Source of the DNA: Lamprobacter modestohalophilus
GTDB lineage: Bacteria; Pseudomonadota; Gammaproteobacteria; Chromatiales; Chromatiaceae
Assembly (NCBI RefSeq): GCF_016583905.1
Contig: NZ_NRRY01000008.1
Span: 1-64,000 of the forward strand
DNA length: 64,000 bases
Direction: 5' to 3'
The notes beneath the pieces were generated by a model that worked only from the letters and a program-made list of their open reading frames with translations, was not told the DNA's origin and ran no database searches. This document shows positions 10,418-21,783 of this stretch, piece after piece. The number at the start of each line of letters is the position of its first letter. Within the stretch, counting starts at the first letter, position 1. Made by a program: the position numbers and the translations under genes.

Positions 10418-10668
10418 GGAGTCACACCGAGTTGTTGGAGGTATTCGCGCACCTGCTTGACGCGGTATTTCAGCGCCTCTTTGCGCGGATGCGGCCGATG
10501 AAAGTTGGCTTTACGGCCTGCTTTCTCGAAGGTGACCGCCGATCCGCTGCCTTCGATTACCAGGCAGCCGACGGCGATCAGCAGCGCTTCGATCCTCGAC
10601 CACTCCAGATTGCCGTTGACGGGCTCGGAGAAGATCGTCTCAAGGGTCTTGCGGTGCTTGCTGTTCAT
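10414..10668 (-). CDS. hicA: HicA-family toxin (mRNA interferase)
   Basis: This 84-residue protein is a probable ribosome-independent mRNA endonuclease with a dsRBD-like fold. Seen here: KTLETIFSEPVNGNLEWSRI, then GSGSAVTFEKAGRKANFHRP, where the final His corresponds to the family's catalytic position, and HPRKEALKYRVKQVREYLQQ. It is longer than the shortest HicA proteins and of the kind annotated as 'HicA in HicB-linked pair'. It is transcribed towards hicB and away from the phosphoketolase. Confidence 0.85.
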   Translation of the reverse strand: MNSKHRKTLETIFSEPVNGNLEWSRIEALLIAVGCLVIEGSGSAVTFEKAGRKANFHRPHPRKEALKYRVKQVREYLQQLGVTP

Positions 10669-10859
10669 GGACGAAACGATAGCAGAAAATAGAACATCTG
10701 CAATCAGTCGATGGGAGCGGCCATGCTAGGCCTAACCTTCGACGCCTGCACTCCGCACCGTGCGTGTTGAAGCCTTTGAAACCCTAGGTTCTGTAGCGCA
10801 CAGACCGGAGCGGCGGACATGGTGTCTTCTAAGCAGCCGCCCCCTTCAGGAATCAGCGC

Positions 10860-13217
10860 ATGACCACGGCAACCCACACCCTCGACCCCGAACAATTGCG
10901 CAAGCTCGACGCCTGGTGGCGCGCGGCGAATTATCTCTCGGTCGGTCAGATCTATCTCTACGACAATCCGCTGCTGAAAGCGCCGCTGGCGCTGTCGCAC
11001 ATCAAACCGCGCCTGCTCGGTCATTGGGGTACGACGCCGGGATTGAGCTTCATCTACGCGCATCTCAACCGTGTTATCAGAGACTGCGACCTGAGTTGCA
11101 TCTATGTCGCCGGACCGGGTCACGGCGGACCGGCGATGGTGGCGAATGCCTATCTGGAAGGCACCTACAGCGAGGTCTATCCGAACATCTCCCAGGATGA
11201 GGACGGGATGCGGCGGCTGTTCAAGCAGTTCTCCTTTCCCGGCGGCATCCCCAGCCATGTCGCGCCCGAAACGCCGGGGTCGATCAACGAGGGCGGCGAG
11301 CTGGGCTATGCGTTGTCGCATGCCTATGGCGCGGCCTTCGACAATCCTGATTTGATTGTGGCCTGCGTGGTTGGCGATGGCGAGGCGGAGACCGGTCCGC
11401 TGGCGACGAGTTGGCACTCGAACAAGTTCCTCAACCCGATCCACGACGGCGCCGTGCTGCCGATCCTGCACCTGAACGGCTACAAGATCGCCGGCCCCAC
11501 GGTGCTGGCGCGCATCCCGCGCGAGGAGCTAGAGGCGCTGTTCATCGGCTATGGCTACGCGCCCTATGTCGTCGAGGGCGATGATCCGATGACGATGCAT
11601 CAGCTCATGGCCGCCACGCTCGACACCGTGGTCGCCGAGATCCAGCGCATCCAGAATGATGCGCGTGCCTTCGGTTTCGAGACCCGTCCGCGCTGGCCCA
11701 TGATCATCCTGCGCTCGCCCAAGGGCTGGACCGGGCCGGAGAGCGTCGATGGCAAGGCGACCGAGGGGACCTTCCGCTCGCATCAGGTGCCGATGGCCGA
11801 CATGACGCACCCAGGGCATCTGGAGATCCTCGAGGACTGGCTGAAGAGCTATCGCCCGGAGGAATTGTTCGACGCCAGCGGCCGACTCAACGCGGACATC
11901 GCCGCCCTCGCCCCACGAGGTGAGCGGCGCATGAGCGCCAATCCGCACGCCAACGGCGGGCTGTTGCTGCGCGCGCTGCGAATGCCAAATTTCCGCGATC
12001 ATGCGGTGGACGTGCCACAACCGGGATGCGTCGACGCCGAGGCGACCCGCGTCCAGGGCCGCTTCATTCGCGATGTCATCCAGCTCAATCCGCAGACCTT
12101 TCGCGTCTTCAGCCCGGATGAGACGGCATCGAACCGCTGGGACGCGGTGTTCGAGGTCACGGATCGCTGTTCAGTCGCAGAGGTCCTCACCGGCGACGAG
12201 CACGTCGGACCCGATGGCCGGGTGATGGAGATGCTGAGCGAGCATCAGTGCGAGGGCTGGCTCGAAGGCTATCTGCTCACCGGCCGTCACGGCTTCTTCT
12301 CCTGCTACGAGGCCTTCATCCATATCATCGACTCGATGTTCAACCAGCACGCCAAGTGGCTCAAGGTGTGCAACGACATCCCTTGGCGGCGACCGATTGC
12401 CTCGCTCAACTATCTGCTGTCGTCGCATGTCTGGCGGCAGGATCACAACGGCTTCAGCCATCAAGACCCCGGCTTCATCGACCACGTCATCAACAAGAAG
12501 GCGGCAGTCATCCGGGTCTATCTGCCGCCCGATGCCAACACCCTGCTGTCAGTCACCGATCACTGTCTGCGCAGTCGCAACTACGTCAATGTCATCGTCG
12601 CCGGCAAACAGTCATCGCCCCAGTGGCTGGACATGGACGCTGCCATCAAGCACTGCACCGCCGGCATCGGCATCTGGCCCTGGGCCAGTAACGACCAGGA
12701 CGGCGAGCCGGAGGTGGTGATGGCCTGCGCCGGTGATGTGCCAACGCTCGAGACCTTGGCCGCCGTCACCCTGCTGCATGAGCATGTGCCTGACCTGAAG
12801 ATCCGGGTGATCAACGTCGTCGACCTGATGAAGCTGCAGCCGCCCGCCGAACATCCGCATGGCTTGAGCGATGCGGAGTTCGACCTGCTGTTCACCACCG
12901 ACAAGCCGATCATCTTCGCCTATCACGGCTATCCCTGGCTGATCCACCGGCTGACCTATCGCCGCACCAACCACCATAATCTGCATGTGCGCGGCTACAA
13001 GGAAGAGGGCACCACCTCGACACCCTTCGATACCGTGGTCAAGAACGATCTGGACCGCTTCGATCTGGTCGCCGATGTCATCGACCGCGTGCCACGGCTT
13101 GGCCCCCGGGCCGCCTACGCCAAGCAGGCGATTCGCGACAAGCTCATCGAGCACAAGCACTACATCGCCGAGCATGGTGAGGACATGCCGGAGATCCGGG
13201 ATTGGACCTGGGATTAA
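10860..13217 (+). CDS. xfp: Xylulose-5-phosphate/fructose-6-phosphate phosphoketolase
   Basis: This TPP enzyme splits xylulose-5-P (or fructose-6-P) with phosphate to acetyl-P and glyceraldehyde-3-P (or erythrose-4-P). At 785 residues it matches the family length. The TPP-binding motif [19 protein letters not shown] is at about residues 175-193, with N-terminal [18 protein letters not shown] and a C-terminal [20 protein letters not shown] end. ATG 10860 follows a weak AGGAA. No acetate kinase or phosphotransacetylase lies beside it in this window. Confidence 0.96.
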   Translation: MTTATHTLDPEQLRKLDAWWRAANYLSVGQIYLYDNPLLKAPLALSHIKPRLLGHWGTTPGLSFIYAHLNRVIRDCDLSCIYVAGPGHGGPAMVANAYLEGTYSEVYPNISQDEDGMRRLFKQFSFPGGIPSHVAPETPGSINEGGELGYALSHAYGAAFDNPDLIVACVVGDGEAETGPLATSWHSNKFLNPIHDGAVLPILHLNGYKIAGPTVLARIPREELEALFIGYGYAPYVVEGDDPMTMHQLMAATLDTVVAEIQRIQNDARAFGFETRPRWPMIILRSPKGWTGPESVDGKATEGTFRSHQVPMADMTHPGHLEILEDWLKSYRPEELFDASGRLNADIAALAPRGERRMSANPHANGGLLLRALRMPNFRDHAVDVPQPGCVDAEATRVQGRFIRDVIQLNPQTFRVFSPDETASNRWDAVFEVTDRCSVAEVLTGDEHVGPDGRVMEMLSEHQCEGWLEGYLLTGRHGFFSCYEAFIHIIDSMFNQHAKWLKVCNDIPWRRPIASLNYLLSSHVWRQDHNGFSHQDPGFIDHVINKKAAVIRVYLPPDANTLLSVTDHCLRSRNYVNVIVAGKQSSPQWLDMDAAIKHCTAGIGIWPWASNDQDGEPEVVMACAGDVPTLETLAAVTLLHEHVPDLKIRVINVVDLMKLQPPAEHPHGLSDAEFDLLFTTDKPIIFAYHGYPWLIHRLTYRRTNHHNLHVRGYKEEGTTSTPFDTVVKNDLDRFDLVADVIDRVPRLGPRAAYAKQAIRDKLIEHKHYIAEHGEDMPEIRDWTWD

Positions 13218-13313
13218 CCTGATTTTCCAAAAAACGCTTCCCTTTCGAATGCTTATCCTCGGGGATAGCACTTCGGAATGATGCTCTCCAGAGTGGTGAT
13301 TGCCTTGGCCGCA

Positions 13314-13378
13314 CTAACGATCATGGCGCGGTGCCACCCCGGAAAATGAATCTCACACGATTCATTTTCCGGGGTGGC
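13314..13378 (+). repeat. Dispersed intergenic element with a perfect 20-bp palindrome
   Basis: Arms 13333-13352 (GCCACCCCGGAAAATGAATC) and 13359-13378 are exact reverse complements around a 6-base loop. The 5' flank (from 13314) is shared with 3715-3741. There is no T-run after the stem, so it is not a classic terminator, although it could protect or end the xfp transcript. Apart from this element, 13218-13547 holds no gene I can support; it presumably also contains the promoter of the STAS gene. Confidence 0.85.
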
Positions 13379-13547
13379 TGGCGGAGAGCAGGTACATGAG
13401 AGCCTTGAGCGTCATCGCGACGCTCGGGTAGATGTTGTCTTAACAAGTCTTTACATCTCTTCGTACTTGTCTGATGTAGGCTGCAGTTCAAGGTTTGGGG
13501 TTGTTCGACCCCCCGTCCGTTTTCAACCCTAGATCAAGAGCATTCAC

Positions 13548-13913
13548 ATGAATCAGCCACAGCTTTTACAAGCCTCGAACTCAGTCCAGGCCATTGTCAT
13601 CGATGAGCTGACAGCCGCCGTTGTACCTGTTCTGCAACGCAGGCTACGCGATGCGCTCACGACGAACGGCGCCAACCTGGTTGTCGATTTGGAACAGATT
13701 CAGGTCATCGACGCTGCTGGCATCGGCTTGTTGATCGCAGCAAAAAACAGCGTCGCAGAGCAACAGGGTCAGCTTCGCCTGATCAACGTCCCCGTCCCAG
13801 TCTACAATCTGCTCAAGACCATGCGCTTGGCTGGCTGTCTCAACGCCGAGCCTGCTAGCAACGACTCAGACGAGGATCTCGATCGCTACTTTGAGGAAGC
13901 TCAAGCCGCTTGA
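13548..13913 (+). CDS. STAS-domain protein (anti-anti-sigma-like), Ser site replaced
   Basis: This 121-residue protein is one STAS domain: LVVDLEQIQVIDAAGIGLLI at about residues 45-64, then LRLINVPVPVYNLLKTMRLA. In SpoIIAA-type antagonists the loop reads D-S-S-G, with a phosphorylated Ser. Here it is D55-A56-A57-G58, so the usual phosphorylation switch is absent. An acidic tail (SNDSDEDLDRYFEE) follows. It sits 232 bases upstream of the hybrid CheA on the same strand, a context known for STAS proteins in chemosensory clusters. Its partner is unknown. Confidence 0.85.
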   Translation: MNQPQLLQASNSVQAIVIDELTAAVVPVLQRRLRDALTTNGANLVVDLEQIQVIDAAGIGLLIAAKNSVAEQQGQLRLINVPVPVYNLLKTMRLAGCLNAEPASNDSDEDLDRYFEEAQAA

Positions 13914-14145
13914 ACGATGGCCTGGCTCAGGGAGACTAAAGCGCAGGCAGACTCACGAGAGCCAGCGGGCCTCAAGCCCCTAGAGCGCGCCCGCTACTGA
14001 TAGGCGGCACATAGGACTGTTTGCGACGCGTCACTTCGCCAGCCATCCAGGCACTCTATCATTGCGACTCCTCCGCGCCCCCTCCGCGGCAACGATCGCA
14101 CTTAGGGGACTAACGCAGGACCAGCCGTAAACCGAGAACCAGACG

Positions 14146-17100
14146 ATGGATGAGCTGCTACAAGAGTTCATTAACGAGGCGCAGGAGCATCTTGCCACCA
14201 TTGAGGAAGATCTCCTCACCATCGAGGAAGATGGCGCCAGCGCGGACAAGGAACTGATCAACAAGGTCTTGCGCGCAGCCCACTCGATCAAGGGCGGTAG
14301 CGGCTTTTTCGGCCTGGTCCAGGTGAAGGAGTTAGCGCACGTAGCCGAGACCGTCCTGGACATGATGCGCAGCGATAAGATGACGCCCAATGCGGAAGTC
14401 ATCAATCTGTTGCTGAATGCCTTCGATACACTGCGCACGATGCTCGATGATCCGGCCAGCAGCGAACAGGCCGACAATACGGCGTTGTTGCAGAGCCTGA
14501 ACGACCTGGCCTCATCCTATCTGCCCCAAGCGCAAAAGGCCTCGCTCAACGAGGATCAGATCCTCGACTCGCCGCTCGGTCCGGTCAGCTTACCCAAGGT
14601 CGATGTGGACCGGGTGATCCGCGACGCCCATTCCATCTATCTGGTGGAGTTCGACCTTGCGCAGGATATCGAAGGCAAGGGCAGCGACATCTTCCACTTT
14701 TTCGACAGCCTGTGGGACAGTGCTGAGCTGCTCGACTGCATCGTCAATACCCAAGTCGTCGGCACCTTGGAGCATGACCTGGACCGCCCCCTACCCTTGC
14801 AGTTGGTGATCGCAACCCCGCTCGAGAAAGCGACGATCAGCCACCTCTTTGCGGACATCGACCTGAGCCGCATCCATCCGCTGCTTGGGCCAGAACTGGA
14901 GCCAAAGCCGGAGCCAGAGCCGGAGAGAGCACCCTCCGCCCAAGCGCTCACTGATCCCGCTCCCACCGCGCTCGCGCAACCTGCCGCGAAGTGCCCTCCG
15001 GTGGCGACATCCGAGCGGGCAGCGACATCCGAGCAGGCGGCAAAGCCAGAGCCAACGGCGGATGCCGAGCGCTCCAAAGCGACCACGGACGATACCCTTA
15101 GGGTCAGCGTCAAGCTCTTGGAAGACCTGATGAATCTGGCCGGCGAATTGGTGCTGAGCCGCAACCAGCTCCGCACTGCGGTGGCGATGGATGACCGCCT
15201 GTTGTTATCGAGCGTGGATCAACGCATCAACCAGATCACCGCCGAGCTCCAGGATGTGATCATGCAGACCCGGCTGCAGCCGATGGGGAATGTCTTCGCC
15301 CGCTTTCCTCGGGTGGTGCGGGATCTCTCGCAGACGCTCGGCAAACAGGTCGATCTGCAGATCATCGGCAAGGAGGTGGCCCTGGACAAGACCCTGATCG
15401 AGGGACTATCCGATCCCCTGACGCACATGCTGCGCAACGCGGTTGACCACGGCTTGGAGACCGAGCCAGAGCGCCGCAGCAAGGGCAAGCCACCGATGGG
15501 TCAGCTGCGCATCGAGGCACGCTACGAGGCCGGTCAAGCCATCGTCGAGATCGCCGACGACGGCAAAGGTCTCGACCCCGATGCACTCGCCGACTCAGCG
15601 GTGCGCAAAGGACTAATTGCCCAAGAAAGCGTCCAGGGCATGTCGATGCCAGACAAGCAGGCCTTGATCTTCCTGCCCGGCTTTTCAACCGCTGAGCAGG
15701 TCACCGATGTCTCCGGTCGCGGCGTTGGCATGGATGTGGTCAAGACCAACCTCGACCGACTCGGCGGGCAGGTCGAGATCCACTCCGAGCTTGGCCAGGG
15801 CACCACCTTTCGCATCAAGCTGCCCCTCACCCTCGCGATCATCCCCTCGCTGATCGTCTCGGTGGAGCAAGAGCGCTTCGCCATCCCGCAGGCCAATATC
15901 GAAGAATTGCTGCGCCTGCGCCCGGAAGAGGTCAGTAAGCGCCTGGAGATCGTCGGTGATCGCGAGGTCTTGCTGCTCCGCGATCGCGTCCTGCCGCTGA
16001 TTCGGTTCACCGATGTGCTGGGTATCCTGCCGACCTATCAGGTTCCAGGCAGCGATCAGCGCGAGATCGATCGACGCATCCGCATCGCTGATCGACGCGC
16101 GCCGAAGCTGAGACTCGATCAACCTGTCTCCGCACAGCCTGCGAAGAGCAGCGCACTGACCGAGACCCAAGCGCTGCAAGCGGATCAGGTGGTCCCCCGC
16201 CAGGGCATCGAGCGGCGGCGCGCAGCGGCCTCCGCGGTTGAAATCGCCATCGTCACGACCGGGACCCTGTCCTATGCCCTTGCCGTCGGCGCCTTCCACG
16301 ACACCGAAGAGGTCGTGGTCAAACCGCTAGGCCGACGCTTGAAGCATCTGCACGAATACTCCGGGGCCACCATTCTCGGCGACGGCACGGTGGCGCTGAT
16401 CCTGGACATCGCTGGCCTTTCGAGCAAGGCCGGCGTCACCTCCGTCTCGGGCTCGATGCGCGCCGCTCAGTTGGCAGCCCAGGCCGAGAACCGGCGCTTG
16501 CGCGATGTGTATTGGCTGCTCCTGTTTCACAATGCACCGGATCAGCCCTGTGCCCTGCCGCTCGACACGGTACAGCGTATCGAGCGCATTCGCCCCGAGC
16601 AGGTCCAGCACTTCGGCAATCGTCGAACCATGCACTATCGTGGTGGCTCCCTGCCCTTGGTGGCCATTGCCGATGTCACCGGCTCCGGCTCGATCGAGGC
16701 ATCCTCTGATCTCGTGGTCTTGGTCTCGAGCGTCGCGGGCCGCGAGGTCGGCCTGCTCGGGACACTGCCGGTCGACGTGGTGCAAAGTGAGGCCGCGATC
16801 GATCAGCGGACACACCGGCAGCCTGGCATCACCGGCTCGACCATCTTCCAAGATCGAACCGTCTTTATCGCCGACATGCACGAACTGGTCACCGCAGTCC
16901 ATCCCGACTGGCATGAGGCTGCAGGCGAAGACACGCAGGAACAGGTTGGCGAGGGCGTCAACGTGCTTCTCGCAGAGGATTCCGACTTCTTCCGCGCGCA
17001 GATGAAAAAATTCCTTGAGGAGTCCGGCTACAACGTCTGGGACGCACCCGACGGCGAAGCGGCTTGGTCGCTCTTGTTAGACAAACTCGACGCTGTACGC

Positions 17101-17319
17101 GTGGTAATCACGGATATCGAAATGCCACGCTTAAATGGCTTTGAGCTCGCCAGCCGCATTCGTAACGATAGCCGCACCGCAGCTCTGCCGATCATTGCAG
17201 TGACCTCATTAGCGGGTAACGAAGACCTTGCACGCGCTAAAGCCTCAGGTATCGAGCACTATCAAATCAAGCTCGACCGAGAGCAACTGCTAGCCCAGGT
17301 CAGGCAGCTCAGCCAATAG
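14146..17319 (+). CDS. cheA: Hybrid chemotaxis histidine kinase CheA with C-terminal receiver
   Basis: This 1057-residue protein is the kinase of the chemosensory array. Domains in order: Hpt with [13 protein letters not shown] (phospho-His46); a P2-like segment (~130-250); a PEPEPE/Ala-rich linker; a dimerisation helix (~316-385); HATPase with N box NAVDHGLE (~431), G1 DDGKGLD and G2 GRGVGMDVV (~525); a CheW-like domain (~564-680); a second CheW-like half (~697-770); a third (~786-925); and a receiver (~939-1055) with phospho-Asp990 in ITDIEMP. The fused receiver may replace or buffer CheY, since no free cheY or cheZ lies nearby. It heads cheA-mcp-cheW-cheB-cheR. Confidence 0.95.
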   Translation: MDELLQEFINEAQEHLATIEEDLLTIEEDGASADKELINKVLRAAHSIKGGSGFFGLVQVKELAHVAETVLDMMRSDKMTPNAEVINLLLNAFDTLRTMLDDPASSEQADNTALLQSLNDLASSYLPQAQKASLNEDQILDSPLGPVSLPKVDVDRVIRDAHSIYLVEFDLAQDIEGKGSDIFHFFDSLWDSAELLDCIVNTQVVGTLEHDLDRPLPLQLVIATPLEKATISHLFADIDLSRIHPLLGPELEPKPEPEPERAPSAQALTDPAPTALAQPAAKCPPVATSERAATSEQAAKPEPTADAERSKATTDDTLRVSVKLLEDLMNLAGELVLSRNQLRTAVAMDDRLLLSSVDQRINQITAELQDVIMQTRLQPMGNVFARFPRVVRDLSQTLGKQVDLQIIGKEVALDKTLIEGLSDPLTHMLRNAVDHGLETEPERRSKGKPPMGQLRIEARYEAGQAIVEIADDGKGLDPDALADSAVRKGLIAQESVQGMSMPDKQALIFLPGFSTAEQVTDVSGRGVGMDVVKTNLDRLGGQVEIHSELGQGTTFRIKLPLTLAIIPSLIVSVEQERFAIPQANIEELLRLRPEEVSKRLEIVGDREVLLLRDRVLPLIRFTDVLGILPTYQVPGSDQREIDRRIRIADRRAPKLRLDQPVSAQPAKSSALTETQALQADQVVPRQGIERRRAAASAVEIAIVTTGTLSYALAVGAFHDTEEVVVKPLGRRLKHLHEYSGATILGDGTVALILDIAGLSSKAGVTSVSGSMRAAQLAAQAENRRLRDVYWLLLFHNAPDQPCALPLDTVQRIERIRPEQVQHFGNRRTMHYRGGSLPLVAIADVTGSGSIEASSDLVVLVSSVAGREVGLLGTLPVDVVQSEAAIDQRTHRQPGITGSTIFQDRTVFIADMHELVTAVHPDWHEAAGEDTQEQVGEGVNVLLAEDSDFFRAQMKKFLEESGYNVWDAPDGEAAWSLLLDKLDAVRVVITDIEMPRLNGFELASRIRNDSRTAALPIIAVTSLAGNEDLARAKASGIEHYQIKLDREQLLAQVRQLSQ

Positions 17320-17383
17320 GCTGCGATCCACATCATCATCTTATTCACTAAAACACCGAAACACCATCAAGGCAGCACTACCG

Positions 17384-19114
17384 ATGATTGGCCTCAACAA
17401 CATTAGCATCAATGCCAAACTGCTTACCGGCTTTCTGTTTGTCGCCGCGGTGACCATGATCGTCGGTGGCGTCGGGATCTATGGCAAGAACCAGATCCAA
17501 CAAAGTCTGAGTTATGTCGTGGACGTCCGCATCCCTGATCTTGAAGCCTTATCCCAGCTCAATGCTCAACGCATGAGCATCCGCGCTCAAACCCTGGACG
17601 TTTGGATCGATGAAAATGCTGAGCAGCAAGTTGCCCTGAACTCTTACAGGCGTATTCAGCAAGAGCGTAATGAGAGCTGGACGCTTGTGGATTCGGCATG
17701 GGAGCGATTGCAACAGACCCCGCGCGTGACTGAGCATACTCAGCAACTCATGGAGGAGTTAAAAGTCACCTATCAGGCTTGGCGTGATCACTACCAAGAG
17801 CTTGACCGCTATCTCGCGGGCTTTGTCAATAGCAATAACGATCTGCAACGCGCATCGCTTTATCGTCAGTACCGTACCGCAGTCGACCGCATGATCCCTA
17901 CATCGGAGCGGCTTGGCGCGCTGTTCGAGCAGGTGATCGCCGCGGAAGACGAGCACTTTTCCGAGATGACAAAGGCTTCGGTTGCTTTAGCGAAGCGGCT
18001 CGAGCTGGTCATGCTCGTCGTCACCGTGATTGGCGTCTTGTTGGCCATTGCCCTGGGGCTGCTGCTCAATCGTCACATCTCTGGCCCAATGAAGCGAATC
18101 TCTTCCCTGCTCGCAACCATGGCGGAAGGTAATTTTTCCGTTGCAGCGGACAGCAACGATGTTCGCCGTGGCGATGAGCTGGGAGATTTAGCGAAAGCCG
18201 CCGCGACCTTGATCGCCAACATCCGCCAGATCATTAGTGACATCACCGGCAACGCGCAAACAGTGGCGTCCTCGGCAACGGAGCTGGCCAGCATCAGTAC
18301 CCAGTCTGAACAAAGCGTGCAAGAGCTATCGAGCAGAACCAACACGGTAGCTGCCGCCGCTGAGGAGGCCAGCGCCAACACGGCTTCGGTCGCCGCCGCG
18401 ATGCAGCAGGCGACAGCCAGTCTCTCGTCAGTGGCCAGTGCGACCGAAGAGATGAGCGCGACCATTGGCGAGATCGCCTCCAGCTCGGAGAAGGCGCGCT
18501 CCATCAGCACACAAGCCGGCACTCAGGCCAGCCAAGTCTCACAACTGATGCACAAGCTCGGCGATGCCGCGCAAGAGATTGGGCAGGTGACCGAGACCAT
18601 CACCGATATCTCATCGCAGACCAATCTCCTAGCGCTGAATGCCACCATCGAGGCCGCTCGCGCCGGCTCTGCTGGCAAAGGCTTTGCCGTCGTCGCCAAT
18701 GAGATCAAGGAACTCGCAAAGCAGACCGCAACCGCAACCGAGGACATCAAGCTCAAGATCAGTGGCGTCCAGAACAGCGCCGGCAGCGTGATCACCGACA
18801 TTGAGCAGATCACCGGCGTGATTGGTGAGATCGGTCATATCGTATCTAGCATCGCCTCGGCGATCGAGCAACAGGCAACGGTCACCCAGGACGTCGCGGG
18901 CAATATCGCCCAAACCTCAGAAGGCGTGCGCATGGCCAATGATCAGGTGGGTGAAATCTCGACCGTCTCCGGATCGATTGCCCGTGATCTGGCAGCAGTG
19001 ACCATCGCCACCGACGAGATCCGCACCGGCGGTGAGCAGGTCAGCGCGAGCTCGGCAGAATTGTCGCGCTTAGCGGAAGAGCTGCAGAGCATGGTGAGAA
19101 AGTTCTCGATGTAA
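17384..19114 (+). CDS. Methyl-accepting chemotaxis protein
   Basis: This 576-residue receptor has TM1 (~13-33, [20 protein letters not shown]), a periplasmic four-helix-bundle sensor (~35-205), TM2 (~208-228), HAMP (~230-280), and a long cytoplasmic signalling domain. The hairpin tip [20 protein letters not shown] is near residue 408, where CheA and CheW dock. Gln/Glu methylation-helix patterns flank the tip. It lies between cheA and cheW, so it is the cognate receptor. The ligand is not predictable. Confidence 0.95.
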   Translation: MIGLNNISINAKLLTGFLFVAAVTMIVGGVGIYGKNQIQQSLSYVVDVRIPDLEALSQLNAQRMSIRAQTLDVWIDENAEQQVALNSYRRIQQERNESWTLVDSAWERLQQTPRVTEHTQQLMEELKVTYQAWRDHYQELDRYLAGFVNSNNDLQRASLYRQYRTAVDRMIPTSERLGALFEQVIAAEDEHFSEMTKASVALAKRLELVMLVVTVIGVLLAIALGLLLNRHISGPMKRISSLLATMAEGNFSVAADSNDVRRGDELGDLAKAAATLIANIRQIISDITGNAQTVASSATELASISTQSEQSVQELSSRTNTVAAAAEEASANTASVAAAMQQATASLSSVASATEEMSATIGEIASSSEKARSISTQAGTQASQVSQLMHKLGDAAQEIGQVTETITDISSQTNLLALNATIEAARAGSAGKGFAVVANEIKELAKQTATATEDIKLKISGVQNSAGSVITDIEQITGVIGEIGHIVSSIASAIEQQATVTQDVAGNIAQTSEGVRMANDQVGEISTVSGSIARDLAAVTIATDEIRTGGEQVSASSAELSRLAEELQSMVRKFSM

Positions 19115-19235
19115 TGCGACCCCTGGTTTAGCGGGTGCTTTTACCGGACGCTTTTGCCGTGCATTTTTACCGGATAATTTCGCCGGATACCCTGACCAGA
19201 TTGATGAGAACCGCCACGCCTCGAAGGCTATGCCC

Positions 19236-19691
19236 ATGAACGCATCCAACCCACTAAAAGAAAAAGAATTAGTCACTGCGTTCCGACTCTGTGGCGGGCT
19301 GTTTGCCATCAATGCCCAACTGGTGCAGGAGGTGATTCGGGTTGGAGAGCTGACGCAAGTCTATGGGGCACCCGACGAGGTAGTTGGCATCCGTAATTTG
19401 CGCGGGCGCATCGTCACGGTGATTGACGCCGCGGCTCACCTCGATATTGGTCGCGTTGAGATCAGCCCGGAGGCTCGGTTATTAATCATTGAGCACCAGC
19501 AGGAGCACTATGGTTTTCTCGTCGATCAAGTCATCGAGGCCCTCAACCTAGACCAGGATCAGGTTGAGCCAGTCCCAAGTAGCCTCGAGCCGTCGCTGCG
19601 CTCCCGCCTGCTCGGGATCTGGCGCCACGGGGACGATTTGACAGCGATCCTTGATCCAGAGGTGCTGTTCAGATGGCCAGAGAAACAATGA
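19236..19691 (+). CDS. cheW: Chemotaxis adaptor CheW
   Basis: A CheW protein of ~151 residues that links the MCP to CheA. The fold is a single CheW domain: LVTAFRLCGGLFAINAQLVQ, then EVVGIRNLRGRIVTVIDAA (the usual hydrophobic core and R-G motif), then LLIIEHQQEHYGFLVDQVIE. ATG 19236 is preferred over 19230 because GAAGG (19223-19227) gives proper spacing. The stop overlaps the cheB start (ATGA). Confidence 0.92.
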   Translation: MNASNPLKEKELVTAFRLCGGLFAINAQLVQEVIRVGELTQVYGAPDEVVGIRNLRGRIVTVIDAAAHLDIGRVEISPEARLLIIEHQQEHYGFLVDQVIEALNLDQDQVEPVPSSLEPSLRSRLLGIWRHGDDLTAILDPEVLFRWPEKQ

Positions 19692-20878
19692 ACGTCCTGG
19701 TGGTCGATGACTCCAGCCTATTCCGCCGAGTCATTACCGAGGCGCTGAAGACATTCCCAGAGGTTGAGACCATCAGTCAAGCGCCCAATGGACGCCAGGC
19801 CTTGCTGAAACTGCAAGCGCTGCAGCCAGATCTAATGACGCTGGATATGGAAATGCCAGAAATAGATGGCTTAGCGGTACTGGAAGCGCTGAAGAAGCTG
19901 CCGAATCCGCCGATCGTCATCGTCTTGAGCACCCTGACCCACAAAGGCGGCCACCTGGCCATCAAGGCGATGCAACTGGGTGCGTTTGACTTTATCACCA
20001 AGCCGAGCGCAACCAACGCTGAGCAGAGCCTGAACCTTCTGCGAGAAGAGCTTGCCCCGCGCTTGAAGGCGCTCCGGGTGCGCGTCAACGTGCGCCAGAT
20101 CCTCCGCGCGCAGCCGCAACGGCCGCCATCGAGCCCGCCCAGTCCAAGCGCAACGGCCGCCAAACCGCCAACAGCGAGCGCAGGTCTGCCACCAATTGGT
20201 CCGACGACCAAGAGCACCGACTTAGCGGCACCCCCCCACTCAGCACTGCAGCCTGAGGGAGTGCCAGCCTCGGCTCGCCAGGTCCGATTGCCCCCGCCCG
20301 AGATGGTCTTGATTGGTGTCTCCACCGGCGGGCCGAATGCCCTTGATTGTTTGATTCCGGCATTGCCCGCGGCGCTCGAGGTGCCGGTCCTGATCGTGCA
20401 GCACATGCCGCCCATCTTTACCAAATCATTAGCCGAGCATCTGGGTGAGCGCAGTGCGCTCAAGGTCTACGAGGCCGAGCATGACAGTGTCGCTGAGCCG
20501 GGCTCCGTCTATATCGCCCCAGGCGGGCGCCACATGAAACTTGCGCGTTCAGAACAGGGGCAGAAGATCATCCAAATCACCGATGCAGCGCCGGAAAATC
20601 ATTGTCGGCCTTCGGTCGACTATCTGTTTCGCTCGGCCGCCAATCACTTCCCCGGCCGAGCCATCGCCTTGATCCTGACCGGAATGGGCAGTGATGGCAC
20701 CCTAGGCCTCCGCCTATTGAAACGCCACGGCTGCTTTGTCATCGCACAAGACGAAGCCAGCTGTGTGGTCTATGGCATGCCCAAGGTCGCGATCGAGGCC
20801 GGGGTGGTGGATAGCGTGTTACCCCTCGACGCCATTGCTGATCGTGTGGTCGCCCGCGTCTCTGGGCGCGATCGGTGA
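19688..20878 (+). CDS. cheB: Protein-glutamate methylesterase CheB
   Basis: This 396-residue enzyme demethylates receptor glutamates when its receiver is phosphorylated. Receiver ~1-120, phospho-Asp53 in LMTLDMEMPEIDG. A Pro/Ala-rich linker (~145-205) leads to the methylesterase domain, with catalytic Ser (IGVSTGG), His (VQHMPP) and Asp (TGMGSDGTLG). I take ATG 19688, which overlaps the cheW stop, over 19673. The stop overlaps the cheR GTG start, so cheW-cheB-cheR are coupled. Confidence 0.95.
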   Translation: MNVLVVDDSSLFRRVITEALKTFPEVETISQAPNGRQALLKLQALQPDLMTLDMEMPEIDGLAVLEALKKLPNPPIVIVLSTLTHKGGHLAIKAMQLGAFDFITKPSATNAEQSLNLLREELAPRLKALRVRVNVRQILRAQPQRPPSSPPSPSATAAKPPTASAGLPPIGPTTKSTDLAAPPHSALQPEGVPASARQVRLPPPEMVLIGVSTGGPNALDCLIPALPAALEVPVLIVQHMPPIFTKSLAEHLGERSALKVYEAEHDSVAEPGSVYIAPGGRHMKLARSEQGQKIIQITDAAPENHCRPSVDYLFRSAANHFPGRAIALILTGMGSDGTLGLRLLKRHGCFVIAQDEASCVVYGMPKVAIEAGVVDSVLPLDAIADRVVARVSGRDR

Positions 20879-21717
20879 CCGTTCCGCCCCTCCAGGAGGA
20901 TGAGCGATCCGCGTGGAGTAGCTTTATTGCCAGCCTATGCGGCGTGCGGCTGGATGCCAGCAAAGGCTATCTGATCGAGTCTCGTTTGGGTGCCTTGTTG
21001 CGCGAGACCCAATCGGGCGGATGGCGAGAACTCCTGCAGAAGATCAAGGCCGATCCGACCCGACAGCTGCAGGCCAAGGTCATCAGCGCCATCACCACCA
21101 ACGAGACCTCGTTCTTCCGCGACCAGGCGCCGTTTCAGCTCTTGCGCCACAAACTGCTCCCGGAGCTGATCGATCGGCGCAACCGAGAGCGTATCAAGCC
21201 AGTCCCAATCCGGATTCTCAGCGCCGCCTGTTCGACCGGCCAGGAGGTCTACACGACCGCGATCGTCCTCAAAGAGGTGATCGGAGACCTCAGCGGCTAT
21301 GACATTCGCATCCTCGGGCTCGACGTGTCTCAGGAGGCCATCGCCGCGGCCAGCTACGCGCATTACACACAGCTCGAGCTGACCCGAGGGATCTCGCCAC
21401 TGCAGCTCAGCCGCTATTTTGAGCCAGCAGGGTCGCAATGGAAGGTGCGTGACGAATTGCGCGCAATGGCCACCTTCCGTCAAGCCAACCTGCTCGAGCC
21501 GATCGCGATCCCGGGCCGTTTCGACATCATCTTTTGTCGCAACGTCGCCATCTACTTCGACGAGCCGAACAAGATCCGCCTCTTCAAGGCCCTCGGCCGA
21601 CTCCTCGCACCAGAGGGTGCGCTGCTCATCGGCAGCACCGAGTCGATCTCCGGCCTCTGTCCAGAATGGGAGCCACAACGCTATCTGCGCACGCTCTATT
21701 ACACCAAGAAACGCTAA
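20875..21717 (+). CDS. cheR: Chemotaxis protein methyltransferase CheR
   Basis: This 280-residue SAM-dependent enzyme methylates receptor glutamates. The N-terminal helical domain (LCGVRLDASKGYLIESRLGA, TTNETSFFRD) is followed by the SAM-binding domain with SAACSTGQEVYT and the FDIIFCRNVAIYFDE motif. The GTG start at 20875 overlaps the cheB stop. It is the last gene of the che operon and converges on the large kinase gene, whose stop lies 66 bases downstream. Confidence 0.95.
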   Translation: MTVPPLQEDERSAWSSFIASLCGVRLDASKGYLIESRLGALLRETQSGGWRELLQKIKADPTRQLQAKVISAITTNETSFFRDQAPFQLLRHKLLPELIDRRNRERIKPVPIRILSAACSTGQEVYTTAIVLKEVIGDLSGYDIRILGLDVSQEAIAAASYAHYTQLELTRGISPLQLSRYFEPAGSQWKVRDELRAMATFRQANLLEPIAIPGRFDIIFCRNVAIYFDEPNKIRLFKALGRLLAPEGALLIGSTESISGLCPEWEPQRYLRTLYYTKKR

Positions 21718-21783
21718 ATCGAGGCAGGCCGGTTACGGCCAGCTCGCAGCCAATGTCTATCAGTCGTGCAGCCACGCGGCGAC

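Noticed and set aside
13333-13378. Simple rho-independent terminator for xfp
   Set aside because: Stem is perfect but no T-run follows, and the flank is duplicated elsewhere, so a dispersed repeat fits better.
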